A stretch of 64,000 nucleotides of DNA from Deltaproteobacteria bacterium. Lineage in GTDB: Bacteria; Desulfobacterota; Syntrophobacteria; BM002. The position numbers and the translations under genes are program-made. Below, piece by piece: positions 18,287 through 27,463 of the stretch (the stretch's first letter is position 1; each line of letters opens with the position of its first letter). The notes below the pieces were generated by a model. It had not been told where the DNA came from, made no database searches, and saw only the letters and a list, made by a program, of their open reading frames with translations. The stretch is taken from contig JAJDNB010000244.1 of NCBI GenBank assembly GCA_022340905.1, positions 46,144 through 110,143 of the forward strand, written 5' to 3'.

Positions 18287-19195
18287 ATGTTTAAGCATAT
18301 TCTGGTACCCCTGGATGGATCAAACCTGGCGGAGTCGGTGCTCCCCGCGGCTGACTATCTAGGCCGGGTTCTCGGGGCAAAAATCACCCTGATTCATATC
18401 GTTGAACGTGACGCTTCACCTTCGGTGCACGGAGAGCGACATCTGACCAGCGTGGAAGAAGCCGAACCTTACCTGGAAGACATAGCACGGCGATCCTTCT
18501 CCTCTGAAGTGTCTGTGGAAATACATGTACACAAAGCCGCTACCAGTGACGTGGCCCGGGGAATCGTGGAGCATCAGCACGAATTGACACCAGATTTGAT
18601 TGTCATGTGTACCCACGGGCGCAGCGATGTCCGGGATCTCCTCTTTGGCCGCATCGCCCAACAGGTGGTCGCCTCTGGTCGCACCCCGGTTATGCTCATG
18701 CGCCCGGAAGGGAAAGCTTACAAGAAAACCTTTTCCTGCCGCACTCTCCTTGCGCCAACGGATGGAGCCCCTGGGCACGAACCGGGATTGAACGTGGCCT
18801 TCGGCTTGGCTCGCGCCACCAATTCGCGTTTGCACTTGCTTTCCGCGGTGCGAACCCTGGGCACGCTAGCCGGGCGTCATGCGACCACGGGACGGTTCAT
18901 GCCCGGGACGACCCAGGCCGTGCTGGAACTCGCACAAAACGAACTGGAATCCTACCTGCAGCGGCAGATTTCTCTATTTCAGGCCCAAGGAGTATCAGTA
19001 TCGGCAGAAGTACGCCGTGGCGACCCAGCTTCGGTGATCGTTGACACCGCCGCAGCCTGCGAGGCGGACATCATCGTACTGGCCAGCCATGGCAAGGCGG
19101 GCATGGAGGCATTCTGGGCTCACAGCGTTGCGGCCAGAGTGTTGGCCAAGGCCAGACGACCCCTGCTGCTTGTACCCGTGAAAAAGAATGAGTAA
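18287..19195 (+). CDS. Tandem-domain universal stress protein
   Basis: The 302-residue protein has two USP domains (about 1-145 and 150-300), each starting with a beta-strand and Asp typical of the fold (HILVPLDGSNLAE; TLLAPTDGAPGH). The ATP-loop remnants read THGRSDVRDLLFGR and SHGKAGMEAFWAHS; neither is the full GxxGx9GS pattern, so nucleotide binding may be altered. It begins ten bases after mntH, so it probably serves or is co-regulated with that transporter. An in-frame start at 18236 would overlap mntH and adds unrelated sequence. Confidence 0.88.
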   Translation: MFKHILVPLDGSNLAESVLPAADYLGRVLGAKITLIHIVERDASPSVHGERHLTSVEEAEPYLEDIARRSFSSEVSVEIHVHKAATSDVARGIVEHQHELTPDLIVMCTHGRSDVRDLLFGRIAQQVVASGRTPVMLMRPEGKAYKKTFSCRTLLAPTDGAPGHEPGLNVAFGLARATNSRLHLLSAVRTLGTLAGRHATTGRFMPGTTQAVLELAQNELESYLQRQISLFQAQGVSVSAEVRRGDPASVIVDTAAACEADIIVLASHGKAGMEAFWAHSVAARVLAKARRPLLLVPVKKNE

Positions 19196-19469
19196 AGGAA
19201 ATACTAAAAGACTTCAGCGATAAAGAATTGTCTTAGTCAAGGGAGAAGAGAGTTGGTAGGAAAATGAGTGGAACCCAATGAATGGAAAAACAGAAAAGCA
19301 GCCATGAAGACACCTGAGCATGAGAGTAGATGAAGAAATGGTTTAGGGCAAATAGCTGTATATCCTCTGCCGAACGTGGTATTTTAAAATTTTTGATGTT
19401 GGCCTTGCTCGGTACCGTGATTATTTGGAGTCCGAATTAGTGGGTTAGTAGCGAATAAGGGAGCATTCC

Positions 19470-20690
19470 TTGACTGCTGACAACGATCTTTCGAAACTGC
19501 GAATCGACAAGGAGAGGATTTCACAAAGACAGGGGAAGAAAAAAAGATACATACTCCTGTCGCTGACATTCCTGCTCGTCGCCACCTTGATAATCCTCTA
19601 CTTTCAGGGCGTTTTAAAACCTGCTGTTGGGGTGCAGATCACCGCTGTACAAAAAATCTATCCGGCCCAGACCTTCACCTTGCTCAATGCCAGTGGCTAC
19701 GTGGTGGCCCAGCGGAAGGCGGCTGTGGCCTCCAAGATCACCGGCCGTCTCGTCTTTCTCGGGGTGGAGGAAGGCAACCGGGTGAAAAAGGGCGAAATCA
19801 TTGCCCGGCTGGAAAACGATGATGTCAAAGCCGCTGTGCAGCGAGCCATGGCGGATGTCAAGGTGGCACACTTCAATCTCGAGCAGAGCCAGGCAGAACT
19901 GGACGATGCTCTCCTCGATTTCAACAGAAAAAAAGAGTTGGTAGGGAAAGAGATTATTTCCCTATCCCAGTATGATTCAGCCGATGCACGCTACAAAAAA
20001 GCAAAGGCAGCAGTCGCCGCGAATCGAGCTTCCTTGCGGGCCACTGAAGCAGCCTTGAAAGAGGCAGAGGTGTTAGTGGAATACACCATCATTCGAGCTC
20101 CTTTTGATGCCGTTGTGCTGACAAAAGACGCCGATATTGGAGATATTGTTACCCCCATCGGCGCCGCGGCTGACGCCAAGGCCGCAGTGGTCACCATAGC
20201 CGACATGGACTCTCTCCAGGTGGAGGTTGATGTATCTGAATCCAACATCGGGCAGGTTAAGGCGGGCCAGCCCTGCGAAATACAGCTGGACGCTTTGCCT
20301 AACGACCGTTTTCGAGGCGTGGTTCACATGATCGTTCCTACCGCTGACCGGAGCAAAGCGTCAATACTCGTCAAAGTTGCCTTTATTGACAAGGACCCCC
20401 GTATCCTCCCCGAAATGAGCGCCAAGGTTGCCTTTCTCTCGCGGCAGATTACAGCGGACGAGGAAAAACCTTTAACGGCTTTGCCCAGTGGTGCTGTGGT
20501 CACCCGTGATGGAAAAACCCTGGCATTTGTGGTCAAGAACAATCGGGCCCTGGAAACCCCTGTTCATCTTGGGAGAAAGCTCGACGCCATGGTGGAGATT
20601 CTGAACGGTGTGGAAGTGGGTGATCAGGTGGTAATAGCCCCTTTGGATAAGATGAAAAACGGGGTCAAGGTGAGAGTCACGCAAGAGTAG
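19470..20690 (+). CDS. HlyD/MacA-type periplasmic adaptor of an ABC exporter
   Basis: The 406-residue protein has a cytosolic basic start, one membrane helix (about 24-46: YILLSLTFLLVATLIILYFQ), a split lipoyl domain (VVAQRKAAVASKITGRLVFL ... TIIRAPFDAVV), a coiled-coil hairpin (about 120-200) and beta-barrel plus membrane-proximal domains to the end. It bridges an inner-membrane transporter to an outer-membrane channel. The start is TTG at 19470, preceded by GGGAG at a good distance. The next three genes are the matching ATPase and two FtsX-type permeases. No outer-membrane TolC gene is adjacent. Confidence 0.88.
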   Translation: MTADNDLSKLRIDKERISQRQGKKKRYILLSLTFLLVATLIILYFQGVLKPAVGVQITAVQKIYPAQTFTLLNASGYVVAQRKAAVASKITGRLVFLGVEEGNRVKKGEIIARLENDDVKAAVQRAMADVKVAHFNLEQSQAELDDALLDFNRKKELVGKEIISLSQYDSADARYKKAKAAVAANRASLRATEAALKEAEVLVEYTIIRAPFDAVVLTKDADIGDIVTPIGAAADAKAAVVTIADMDSLQVEVDVSESNIGQVKAGQPCEIQLDALPNDRFRGVVHMIVPTADRSKASILVKVAFIDKDPRILPEMSAKVAFLSRQITADEEKPLTALPSGAVVTRDGKTLAFVVKNNRALETPVHLGRKLDAMVEILNGVEVGDQVVIAPLDKMKNGVKVRVTQE

Positions 20691-20795
20691 AAAAGACAGG
20701 TCATGAGCACCTGTATTTGAGCTGTCTCCTATGACGCCATGCGCTATGCCCTATGCGATCTAACCTTACCCAAGGAATTATGTTTCTAGGACTCA

Positions 20796-21512
20796 ATGAA
20801 TAGAGAAAGCAGCCCCCTTGTACAGATAAAAGATCTCAACAAGTCATACCGCCGGGGAAGCCAAATTATCCCGGTGCTGGAGAACATCGTCCTGGATATA
20901 AATGAAGGAGATTTTCTCGCCCTCATGGGTCCATCAGGATCGGGTAAGAGCACTTTACTGAACCTCATTGCCGGGCTCGATCAGGTGGACGGAGGAACCA
21001 TAAAGATCGGCGGAGTTGAGATCACCTCGCTCTCCGAATCTGAACTTGCCGAGTGGCGCGCCGGCAATGTGGGTTTCATTTTTCAGTTTTACAACCTCAT
21101 TCCAGTACTCACCGCCCTAGAAAATGTGGAACTCCCCCTCCTTTTGACCGGACTTACAAGAAAAGAGCGCCAAGAGCACGCAGCCCTGGCCCTGGAATTG
21201 GTCTCGCTTCACGATCGAATGGACCACTATCCGCGACAACTCTCCGGCGGCCAGCAGCAGCGTGTTGCCATAGCTCGCGCCGTGGTGACGGATCCAACCA
21301 TCTTGGTGGCTGACGAGCCCACGGGCGATCTCGACCGCACTTCTGCAGAGGAAGTGTTGCAACTCATGGATCGGTTGAGTGGTGATCTCGGTAAGACGAT
21401 CATCATGGTCACTCACGATCCCCGGGCGGCTCAGAAAGCTCGCACCATGAGATACTTGGACAAAGGTGTGCTCGCCGATGCTCCTGAAATTAGTTTTACG
21501 GAACGCTTTTAG
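20796..21512 (+). CDS. MacB/LolD-type ABC transporter ATPase
   Basis: The 238-residue ATPase shows Walker A GPSGSGKST, the Q-loop FQFYNLIPVLTALENV typical of the MacB/LolD group, signature LSGGQQQRVAIARA, Walker B ILVADEPTGDLD and the H-loop MVTHDPRA. It powers the mechanotransmission-type exporter formed by the two following permeases and the preceding adaptor. Its last 35 bases overlap the first permease gene in another frame. Confidence 0.92.
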   Translation: MNRESSPLVQIKDLNKSYRRGSQIIPVLENIVLDINEGDFLALMGPSGSGKSTLLNLIAGLDQVDGGTIKIGGVEITSLSESELAEWRAGNVGFIFQFYNLIPVLTALENVELPLLLTGLTRKERQEHAALALELVSLHDRMDHYPRQLSGGQQQRVAIARAVVTDPTILVADEPTGDLDRTSAEEVLQLMDRLSGDLGKTIIMVTHDPRAAQKARTMRYLDKGVLADAPEISFTERF

Positions 21513-22632
21513 GCACAAACTCCGCAGTCTGCTCACAATTTCCGGCCTGTGCGTCGCCATTCTCGCCTTTGCCCTCCTTCGCACCGTCATCAGCGCCTGG
21601 TACGCTGGAGTGGAAGCCTCCTCTGCCAATCGGCTGATTACCAGAAACTCCATCTCCCTGGTCTTTCCCCTCCCCCTTTCCTACCGGGATAAAATTCGTC
21701 AGATCGATGGTGTCAAAACCGTCTCCTACGGCAACTGGTTCGGCGGCTACTACATCGACAGGAAAAACTTTTTCGCCAATTTTGCGGTGGACCCGGAGTC
21801 TTACCTGAGTCTCTATCCCGAGTATCTGCTGCCGAACGACCAAGAACAGGCATTTTACCGGGACCGGAAGTCCTGCGTGGTCGGCCGCAAGCTGGCGAAA
21901 AGGTTCGGTTGGAAAATCGGTGATACCATCACCCTTATCGGGACTATTTTCCCCGGTAAATGGGACTTCGTCCTGCGCGGTATCTATCGGGGTCGTGATG
22001 ACACCATCGACGAGAATCAGTTCTTCTTCCACTGGGACTATATTAACGAGACCCTGAAAAAGACCGCGCCTCGCAGGGCAGATCAGGTGGGCTTCTACAT
22101 TGTCGGCATAACTTCACCGGAGCTTGCTGCCAAGACAGCAGAGGCCATTGACGGAACCTTCAAGAACTCAAGGGCCGAAACTCTCACCGAAACCGAAAAG
22201 GCTTTTCAGATGAGCTTCGTCTCCATGAGTGAGGCAATTATTACTGCTATACGCTTGGTCTCCTTCGTAGTCATCGTCATCATTCTGGTGGTGGTGGCCA
22301 ATACCATGGTCATGTCAGTACGAGAACGTGCTGGCGAGTATGCGGTGTTCAAGACCCTCGGTTTCGGAAGTTTCTACCTCGCCGGTTTGATTTTTGGGGA
22401 ATCTTTGCTGATCGCAGGATTGGGTGGTGCTGCCGGTATAGTTCTCACCTTTCCCGCGGCAAAAGCCTTTGCTGCCGCTGTGGGCAACTGGTTCCCGGTC
22501 TTCAAGGTGGAAGCACTGACGCTCTATCTGGCTGTGGCGGCCGCCTTGGTGGTTGGCATTGCGGCTGCGGTTATACCCATCTGGCGAGTTGTTACCGTGC
22601 GCGTGGTCGAGGGTCTTGGCAGGATTGAATAG
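21478..22632 (+). CDS. ABC exporter permease (MacB_PCD/FtsX family), first subunit
   Basis: The 384-residue protein has an N-terminal membrane helix (LLTISGLCVAILAFALLRTV), a periplasmic MacB core (about 40-250) and three C-terminal FtsX helices beginning AIITAIRLVSFVVIVIILVV. The coupling-helix sequence SVRERAGEYAVFKTLGF is clear. The ATG at 21478 starts the family-like LLKLVLRNAFRHKLR; a GTG at 21466 is also in frame. Stop and next start abut exactly (TAG then GTG), implying translational coupling and a heterodimeric transporter. Confidence 0.88.
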   Translation: MLLKLVLRNAFRHKLRSLLTISGLCVAILAFALLRTVISAWYAGVEASSANRLITRNSISLVFPLPLSYRDKIRQIDGVKTVSYGNWFGGYYIDRKNFFANFAVDPESYLSLYPEYLLPNDQEQAFYRDRKSCVVGRKLAKRFGWKIGDTITLIGTIFPGKWDFVLRGIYRGRDDTIDENQFFFHWDYINETLKKTAPRRADQVGFYIVGITSPELAAKTAEAIDGTFKNSRAETLTETEKAFQMSFVSMSEAIITAIRLVSFVVIVIILVVVANTMVMSVRERAGEYAVFKTLGFGSFYLAGLIFGESLLIAGLGGAAGIVLTFPAAKAFAAAVGNWFPVFKVEALTLYLAVAAALVVGIAAAVIPIWRVVTVRVVEGLGRIE

Positions 22633-23799
22633 GTGGAACTCCTTCTTTTTTACAGTTTTCGTAATCTCCTCACCCGGCGGCTCACAACCTTTCTTACTGC
22701 CTCCGGCATGGCCTTGGTGGTCTTCGTCTTCGCTTCCATTGTCATGCTGGCGGAAGGTCTGCAAGAGACTCTGGTGGAGACCGGGTCTCGATCAAACGTG
22801 GTGGTTCTCCGCCGTTCAGCGGGGTCTGAGATGCAGAGTGGAATCGAGCGAGAGCAGGCGGCCATTGTGGCGACTCAGCCTGAGGTGGCCCTGGGCCAGG
22901 ATGGCCGAAGACTGGTGGCCAAAGAGTTGGTGGTGCTCATTAATTTGCGCAAGCGAAACTCCGGCAGTCCCACCAACGTGGTTATCAGGGGGATTTCACA
23001 GACATCTCTGAAACTGCGACCCCAATTGAAAATCGCCGTCGGGCGGTTCCCCAGACCGGGGTCCTATGAGATTATGGTCGGTGAGAGCGTGGCCCAGCGT
23101 TTTGAGAATGTGGGCCTCGGCAAAGTGCTCTCATTCGCCACCCGTAATTGGACAGTTGTGGGCATCTTTGATGCGGGCAACACAGGTTTCAGTTCTGAGA
23201 TATGGGGGGACGTGGATCAGTTGATGCAAGCTTTCGGAAGGAACGTTTACTCCTCAGTCATTTTCAGGCTGCGCAATCCTCTCGAGTTCCAAGAGGCAAA
23301 AGAGCGCATCGAAAGCGATCCGCGCCTGACCCTCGAGGCAAAGCGGGAGACCACCTATTACAAGGATCAGTCAAAGGCGCTGGCCAAATTCCTTCGCATT
23401 CTCGGCCTCTCCTTGACCTGCATCTTTTCTGTCGGCGCCGTCATCGGAGCCATGATCACCATGTATGCTGCGGTGGCAAACCGCACAGGGGAGATTGCTA
23501 CCCTCCGGGCCCTGGGGTTCAGGCGGGCCACCATACTAGTCGCCTTTCTGGTGGAATCACTCTTTCTCGGTCTCATGGGGGGAATTGCAGGGCTTTTCTT
23601 CGCATCGTTCCTGCAGCTCTTCACGGTTTCCACCACCAATTTTCAGACTTTTTCCGAACTCGCCTTCGGCTTCTCTCTCTCCTTTGACATTGTATACAAG
23701 GCACTGAGCTTCTCACTGATCATGGGGTTCGCCGGCGGGATCCTGCCCGCCTTCAGGGCATCGAAGCTCAACATCGTAGAGTCCCTGCGACAGGCTTAA
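22633..23799 (+). CDS. ABC exporter permease (MacB_PCD/FtsX family), second subunit
   Basis: The 388-residue protein repeats the layout of its upstream neighbour: helix 1 (FLTASGMALVVFVFASIVML), a periplasmic domain, and three C-terminal helices with RTGEIATLRALGFRRATI as the coupling region. It starts with GTG directly after the previous stop. Two different permeases plus a MacA-like adaptor resemble DevBCA-like or antimicrobial/lipid exporters; the cargo is not evident from sequence. Confidence 0.88.
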   Translation: MELLLFYSFRNLLTRRLTTFLTASGMALVVFVFASIVMLAEGLQETLVETGSRSNVVVLRRSAGSEMQSGIEREQAAIVATQPEVALGQDGRRLVAKELVVLINLRKRNSGSPTNVVIRGISQTSLKLRPQLKIAVGRFPRPGSYEIMVGESVAQRFENVGLGKVLSFATRNWTVVGIFDAGNTGFSSEIWGDVDQLMQAFGRNVYSSVIFRLRNPLEFQEAKERIESDPRLTLEAKRETTYYKDQSKALAKFLRILGLSLTCIFSVGAVIGAMITMYAAVANRTGEIATLRALGFRRATILVAFLVESLFLGLMGGIAGLFFASFLQLFTVSTTNFQTFSELAFGFSLSFDIVYKALSFSLIMGFAGGILPAFRASKLNIVESLRQA

Positions 23800-23921
23800 T
23801 GATTCCCGAACCTGTCACCAAGGATATCAAGGTAGTTTGACCCCTGTAGCGCAATGCCACACAGTCATTATACATCGCAGTGAGTGAAATGGAACAAGGC
23901 GGCTGATGGCCTGGCGGAGAC

Positions 23922-23943
23922 CACCGTCCTCAGCCGGACGGTG
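23922..23943 (-). other. Perfect 8-bp hairpin after the kup stop
   Basis: CACCGTCC and GGACGGTG flank a six-base loop immediately downstream of the kup stop codon. There is no T-run on either strand, so termination would be inefficient or factor-dependent. It lies between convergent genes. Confidence 0.4.
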
Positions 23944-23944
23944 C

Positions 23945-25861
23945 TTACAGCTCGAGTCGGACCCCGACTTCAATGACTTGATCTCCAGGGACGTTGAAAT
24001 AAGTTGCAGCTTCCTGGGCGCTGTGAGAGAGAAAGGCGAATAGTTTGGAGCGCCAAACACTCATGGCGAGTCGCTTACCCGGTACAATCTGCTCGTGCCC
24101 CAAAAAGAAACTGGTATTCTCCAGGGTGAAATCCAGACCCTGTTCGCGCATCAAGGTTAGAACCAAGGCTATGTTGGGGTCCTCCATGAAGCCGAATCTG
24201 GCAATAACTTTGTAGAAGCCACTTCCAAGCTTATCTACTGACACCTTTTTTTCCATAGGCACGCGGGGAATCTCCTCGGCGATAAAGTGCAGCAAGGCAA
24301 TTTCAGAGTGTAATATTTTGTTATGTTTAAGGTTGTTGACCAGTGCCGCAGGCGCAACCTCGGGATTGCCGGTTAAAAATACGGCCTGACCGCTTACCCG
24401 AGATGGTGAAGAAACTTTGATCGTTTCCTGAAATTCGGGAAGCGTCAAGGTGAGAGACCGCAGCTGACCGGCCAGAATCTCTCTTCCCCGTCTCCAGGTG
24501 GTCATTAGGGTAAAAACGATGCCGCCGATAACAAGGGGAAACCAGGCACCGTGCATGATTTTGCTTACATTGGCACTGAAAAAGGTGAAATCCACCAGGA
24601 GAAATACACCCATCAGAAAGCCTGCTGCTAGCCGACTCCATCCCCACTTCTCCCGGGCGACCACATAGAAGAGGATGGTGGAAACCAGCATAGTAGAGGT
24701 CACTGCGACTCCATAGGCAGCTGCAAGTTTACTGGATGAGCGGAATCCCACAACGAGACCGATCGTGCACACCATGAGTATCCAGTTTACCTGGGGCACG
24801 TAAATCTGACCCATGTGTCTTGCTGAAGTGTGAACAACGGTCAGACGGGGCAGATATCCCAGCTGGATGGCCTGCCGGGTTAGGGAAAAGGCCCCGGTGA
24901 TTACCGCTTGCGAGGCGATAATGGTCGCTGTCGTGGCAAGTAACACCATGGGCATCATGGCCCAGGAAGGCACCAGTCCATAGAAGGGATGCTCTGAGAC
25001 TTCAGGCCTTGAAATGAGCAAGGCACCTTGCCCAAAGTAATTGAGCAAAAGAGCCGGCAGTACCAGGAAAAGCCAGGTCAACCGAATCGGTCCTCTGCCG
25101 AAGTGGCCCAGATCGGCATATAGTGTTTCGGCACCGGTAACAACTAGGAAGACAGCCCCTAGAACCAGGAAGCCGTGGAGTTGATTTCTGCCAAGGAATT
25201 CAAGGCCGTACCACGGCGCAACAGCTGCTAGCACCTGGGGGTGACGGATGATTTCTACCAAGCCGAGCAGGGCGATGATGGTGAACCAAAAGAGAACGAC
25301 AGGGCCAAAGAGAGCTCCCACACCTGCTGTGCCTCGGCTCTGCAACAAAAACAGCGCCCCCAGTATGACAATGGTAGCCGGGATCACCAAGGGTTTGAAT
25401 AGGGGAGTAAAAAATTTCATCCCCTCCACTGCGCTCATCACCGAAATAGCCGGGGTTATCATGCCGTCTCCGTAAAGAAGTGACGCGGCAAATACACCAA
25501 CTACTACGAGGAACCACCTCGCCCTTGTCCTTTTCAGGACCCCCGGCCGGACGAGAGCGGTGAGCGCAATCACCCCTCCTTCCCCTTGATTGTCGGCCTT
25601 GAGGATAAAGGTTAAATACTTGATGGTAACAATGATTATTAGGGCCCAAAACATGAGAGAAAGGACCCCGAATACGTTATCAGCCGTCACCGCAATGCCG
25701 TATTCTCCGTGAAAACACTCGCGGAGTGCGTAGAGCGGACTGGTGCCAATATCGCCGTATACAACTCCCAGGGCGGCAAGGGAGAGCTTTGCCAGGCTGT
25801 GACCGCCCAGTCCCTGCGAAGCTCCATCCAGTCCCCGATTTTCTACTGTTTCTTCACCCAT
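23945..25861 (-). CDS. kup: Kup-family potassium uptake transporter
   Basis: The 638-residue protein carries the Kup start region GVVYGDIGTSPLYALRECF and about 12 helices, with NQGEGGVIALTALVRP as a second family landmark, and a C-terminal cytosolic domain of about 150 residues ending GVRLEL. Kup imports K+ with protons. In lactococci Kup activity is lowered by c-di-AMP, and this genome makes that nucleotide (cdaA at 4749), so a regulatory link is possible but not shown. No ydaO-type riboswitch is recognisable upstream. Confidence 0.93.
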   Translation of the reverse strand: MGEETVENRGLDGASQGLGGHSLAKLSLAALGVVYGDIGTSPLYALRECFHGEYGIAVTADNVFGVLSLMFWALIIIVTIKYLTFILKADNQGEGGVIALTALVRPGVLKRTRARWFLVVVGVFAASLLYGDGMITPAISVMSAVEGMKFFTPLFKPLVIPATIVILGALFLLQSRGTAGVGALFGPVVLFWFTIIALLGLVEIIRHPQVLAAVAPWYGLEFLGRNQLHGFLVLGAVFLVVTGAETLYADLGHFGRGPIRLTWLFLVLPALLLNYFGQGALLISRPEVSEHPFYGLVPSWAMMPMVLLATTATIIASQAVITGAFSLTRQAIQLGYLPRLTVVHTSARHMGQIYVPQVNWILMVCTIGLVVGFRSSSKLAAAYGVAVTSTMLVSTILFYVVAREKWGWSRLAAGFLMGVFLLVDFTFFSANVSKIMHGAWFPLVIGGIVFTLMTTWRRGREILAGQLRSLTLTLPEFQETIKVSSPSRVSGQAVFLTGNPEVAPAALVNNLKHNKILHSEIALLHFIAEEIPRVPMEKKVSVDKLGSGFYKVIARFGFMEDPNIALVLTLMREQGLDFTLENTSFFLGHEQIVPGKRLAMSVWRSKLFAFLSHSAQEAATYFNVPGDQVIEVGVRLEL

Positions 25862-26023
25862 GAGCGATGGCCTGGCTTAATAAGTCTTATGGTTGTTTCT
25901 ACAATCGTAGAGTATTGCCCACCTTGAGAGTTTCGCTGGGAAATATTGCAGGGAGTCCTCGACATGCCTAGCCAAAGCCTTCCTTCAAGGAAGAGGTGGA
26001 TAAGGTATCTCTGAGACGTAACC

Positions 26024-26836
26024 CTAGTTCTCTTTCCTATAATATTTCATGGCTTCGGGGATAAATTCTTTGATTTTCTTGATCCTGGCCTCGTCCGATG
26101 GGTGGGTGCTAAGAAATTCCGGTGGCGCCTTGCCATCTTTCATCTGTGCCATCCTTTGCCAGAATTCCACGGCTTCATGAGGGTCGTAGCCGGCCATGGC
26201 CATAAATATCAACCCGAGGTGGTCCGCCTCCGTTTCCTGCAACCGGCTGTACGGTAATAATATCCCGACCTGCGCTCCCATGCCATAAACTGCCATCCAC
26301 AGCTGGCTGGTTTGGGACGGCTGTTGATCGAGAGCCACCGCCAGCGCCATTCCTCCCATTTGGGTAAGAAGAGCCTGGCTCATCCTCTCGTTCCCATGTC
26401 TCGCCACTGCATGGGCTATCTCATGTCCCATGACCGTGGCCAAACCCGCTTCATTTTTGGTGATCGGCAGAATTCCCGTGTACACCACAACCTTGCCACC
26501 GGGCATGCACCATGCGTTTGCTTCCTTATCCTCCACAAGATTGAATTCCCAACCATAACCATCCAGTTGCTGTGACAAGCCCTTCTGCTGGAAATATTGT
26601 TCTACTGCTTTCTGGATTCTCCTTCCAACCCTTTTCACCATTTCGGTTTGTTCTTTATTATCGCTCAGCTTATGCTCCTGAAGAAATTTGTCATATTCTT
26701 GAAAGCTGGTGGCGAGCATGGTGGAATTGGGCACCAGGTCGAGTTGTTTTCGTCCTGTAATGGGCACCGTGCTGCACGCCACCAAAACCAAGGCCGCAAT
26801 TAACATCACCCATGCTTTCTCGACCGAAAGTCTCAT
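26024..26836 (-). CDS. M48-family metalloprotease lipoprotein
   Basis: The 270-residue protein has a lipoprotein signal (lipobox LVAC, Cys about 21), so it is probably anchored in the periplasm, and a Peptidase_M48 domain with the zinc motif HEIAH (about 138-142) and a downstream Glu region (QETEADHLGL). This is the YcaL/LoiP-like group of periplasmic quality-control proteases. The ATG at 26836 follows AAAGGAG; a longer frame to 26953 has no signal sequence. It follows the cytochrome gene at about 100 bases on the same strand. Confidence 0.9.
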   Translation of the reverse strand: MRLSVEKAWVMLIAALVLVACSTVPITGRKQLDLVPNSTMLATSFQEYDKFLQEHKLSDNKEQTEMVKRVGRRIQKAVEQYFQQKGLSQQLDGYGWEFNLVEDKEANAWCMPGGKVVVYTGILPITKNEAGLATVMGHEIAHAVARHGNERMSQALLTQMGGMALAVALDQQPSQTSQLWMAVYGMGAQVGILLPYSRLQETEADHLGLIFMAMAGYDPHEAVEFWQRMAQMKDGKAPPEFLSTHPSDEARIKKIKEFIPEAMKYYRKEN

Positions 26837-26939
26837 AGCCGCTTTCTCCTTTAAGCAATCTGCGCTGTTACACAAATCTTGGCTCTGGCCGCCCAACCAT
26901 TGCTGCGACTTTAGTTGGTTTTGGACGGGGGAGGCAGAC

Positions 26940-27293
26940 CTACTTACCCCCAAAGCTCAAAATGTAACCCGCTAGCTCTCCTCGTTCGGCAGCGGATATC
27001 TCTTTGGTTTTTTCCAGTTGGCCCTTCATCACCTGCTCCTTGCCAAGATCTATTAAGGGCTTTGCTTGGCCCTGCAAATACTGAACAAGTAGCTCCTGCT
27101 GCCCATTGTAGGCTTTGCCAATCTCAGAGAGCGCCGGGCCGGCGGATCTTCTGTCCGGTTTGTGGCAGATGTTACAATGCAAAGAATGAAAAGTCGCCTC
27201 ACCTCCTCCATCCGCAGCCAACAGCATTGTTCCCAAGGTGAGAGAACCACAGGTCAGAAAAACGATTAAACTCGTGAGAATGAAACGCTTCAT
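26940..27293 (-). CDS. Small periplasmic c-type cytochrome
   Basis: The 117-residue protein has a signal peptide (about 1-27) and one haem-binding motif CNICH (40-44), then AGPALSEIG and a candidate axial Met near 89 (KEQVMKG). It is a class I monohaem cytochrome that would carry electrons in the periplasm. No oxidase, reductase or maturation gene is nearby, so its partner is unknown. The protease gene downstream is on the same strand. Confidence 0.88.
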   Translation of the reverse strand: MKRFILTSLIVFLTCGSLTLGTMLLAADGGGEATFHSLHCNICHKPDRRSAGPALSEIGKAYNGQQELLVQYLQGQAKPLIDLGKEQVMKGQLEKTKEISAAERGELAGYILSFGGK

Positions 27294-27463
27294 ACCTACC
27301 CCCTCATGCGCAGATCATGCTTCGCATTCTGTCGAATCTTCCCAAGCCTCCGGAGGGAGCCAATGTAGTGGTGAAGCCTCATTGGCTGGTATCCCAACCT
27401 CCTCTGTTTGGCAAGAAATGGGTGAAAAGTCTGGATGTTCATATCCTTTACCTAAAATTGTAA

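Noticed and set aside
23922..23943. Intrinsic terminator for kup
   Set aside because: The stem is perfect but no T-run follows on either strand, so it is listed only as a hairpin.
25862..26023. Possible ydaO (c-di-AMP) riboswitch before kup
   Set aside because: None of the conserved ydaO blocks are visible; only a small CTTCCTTGAAGGAAG palindrome.
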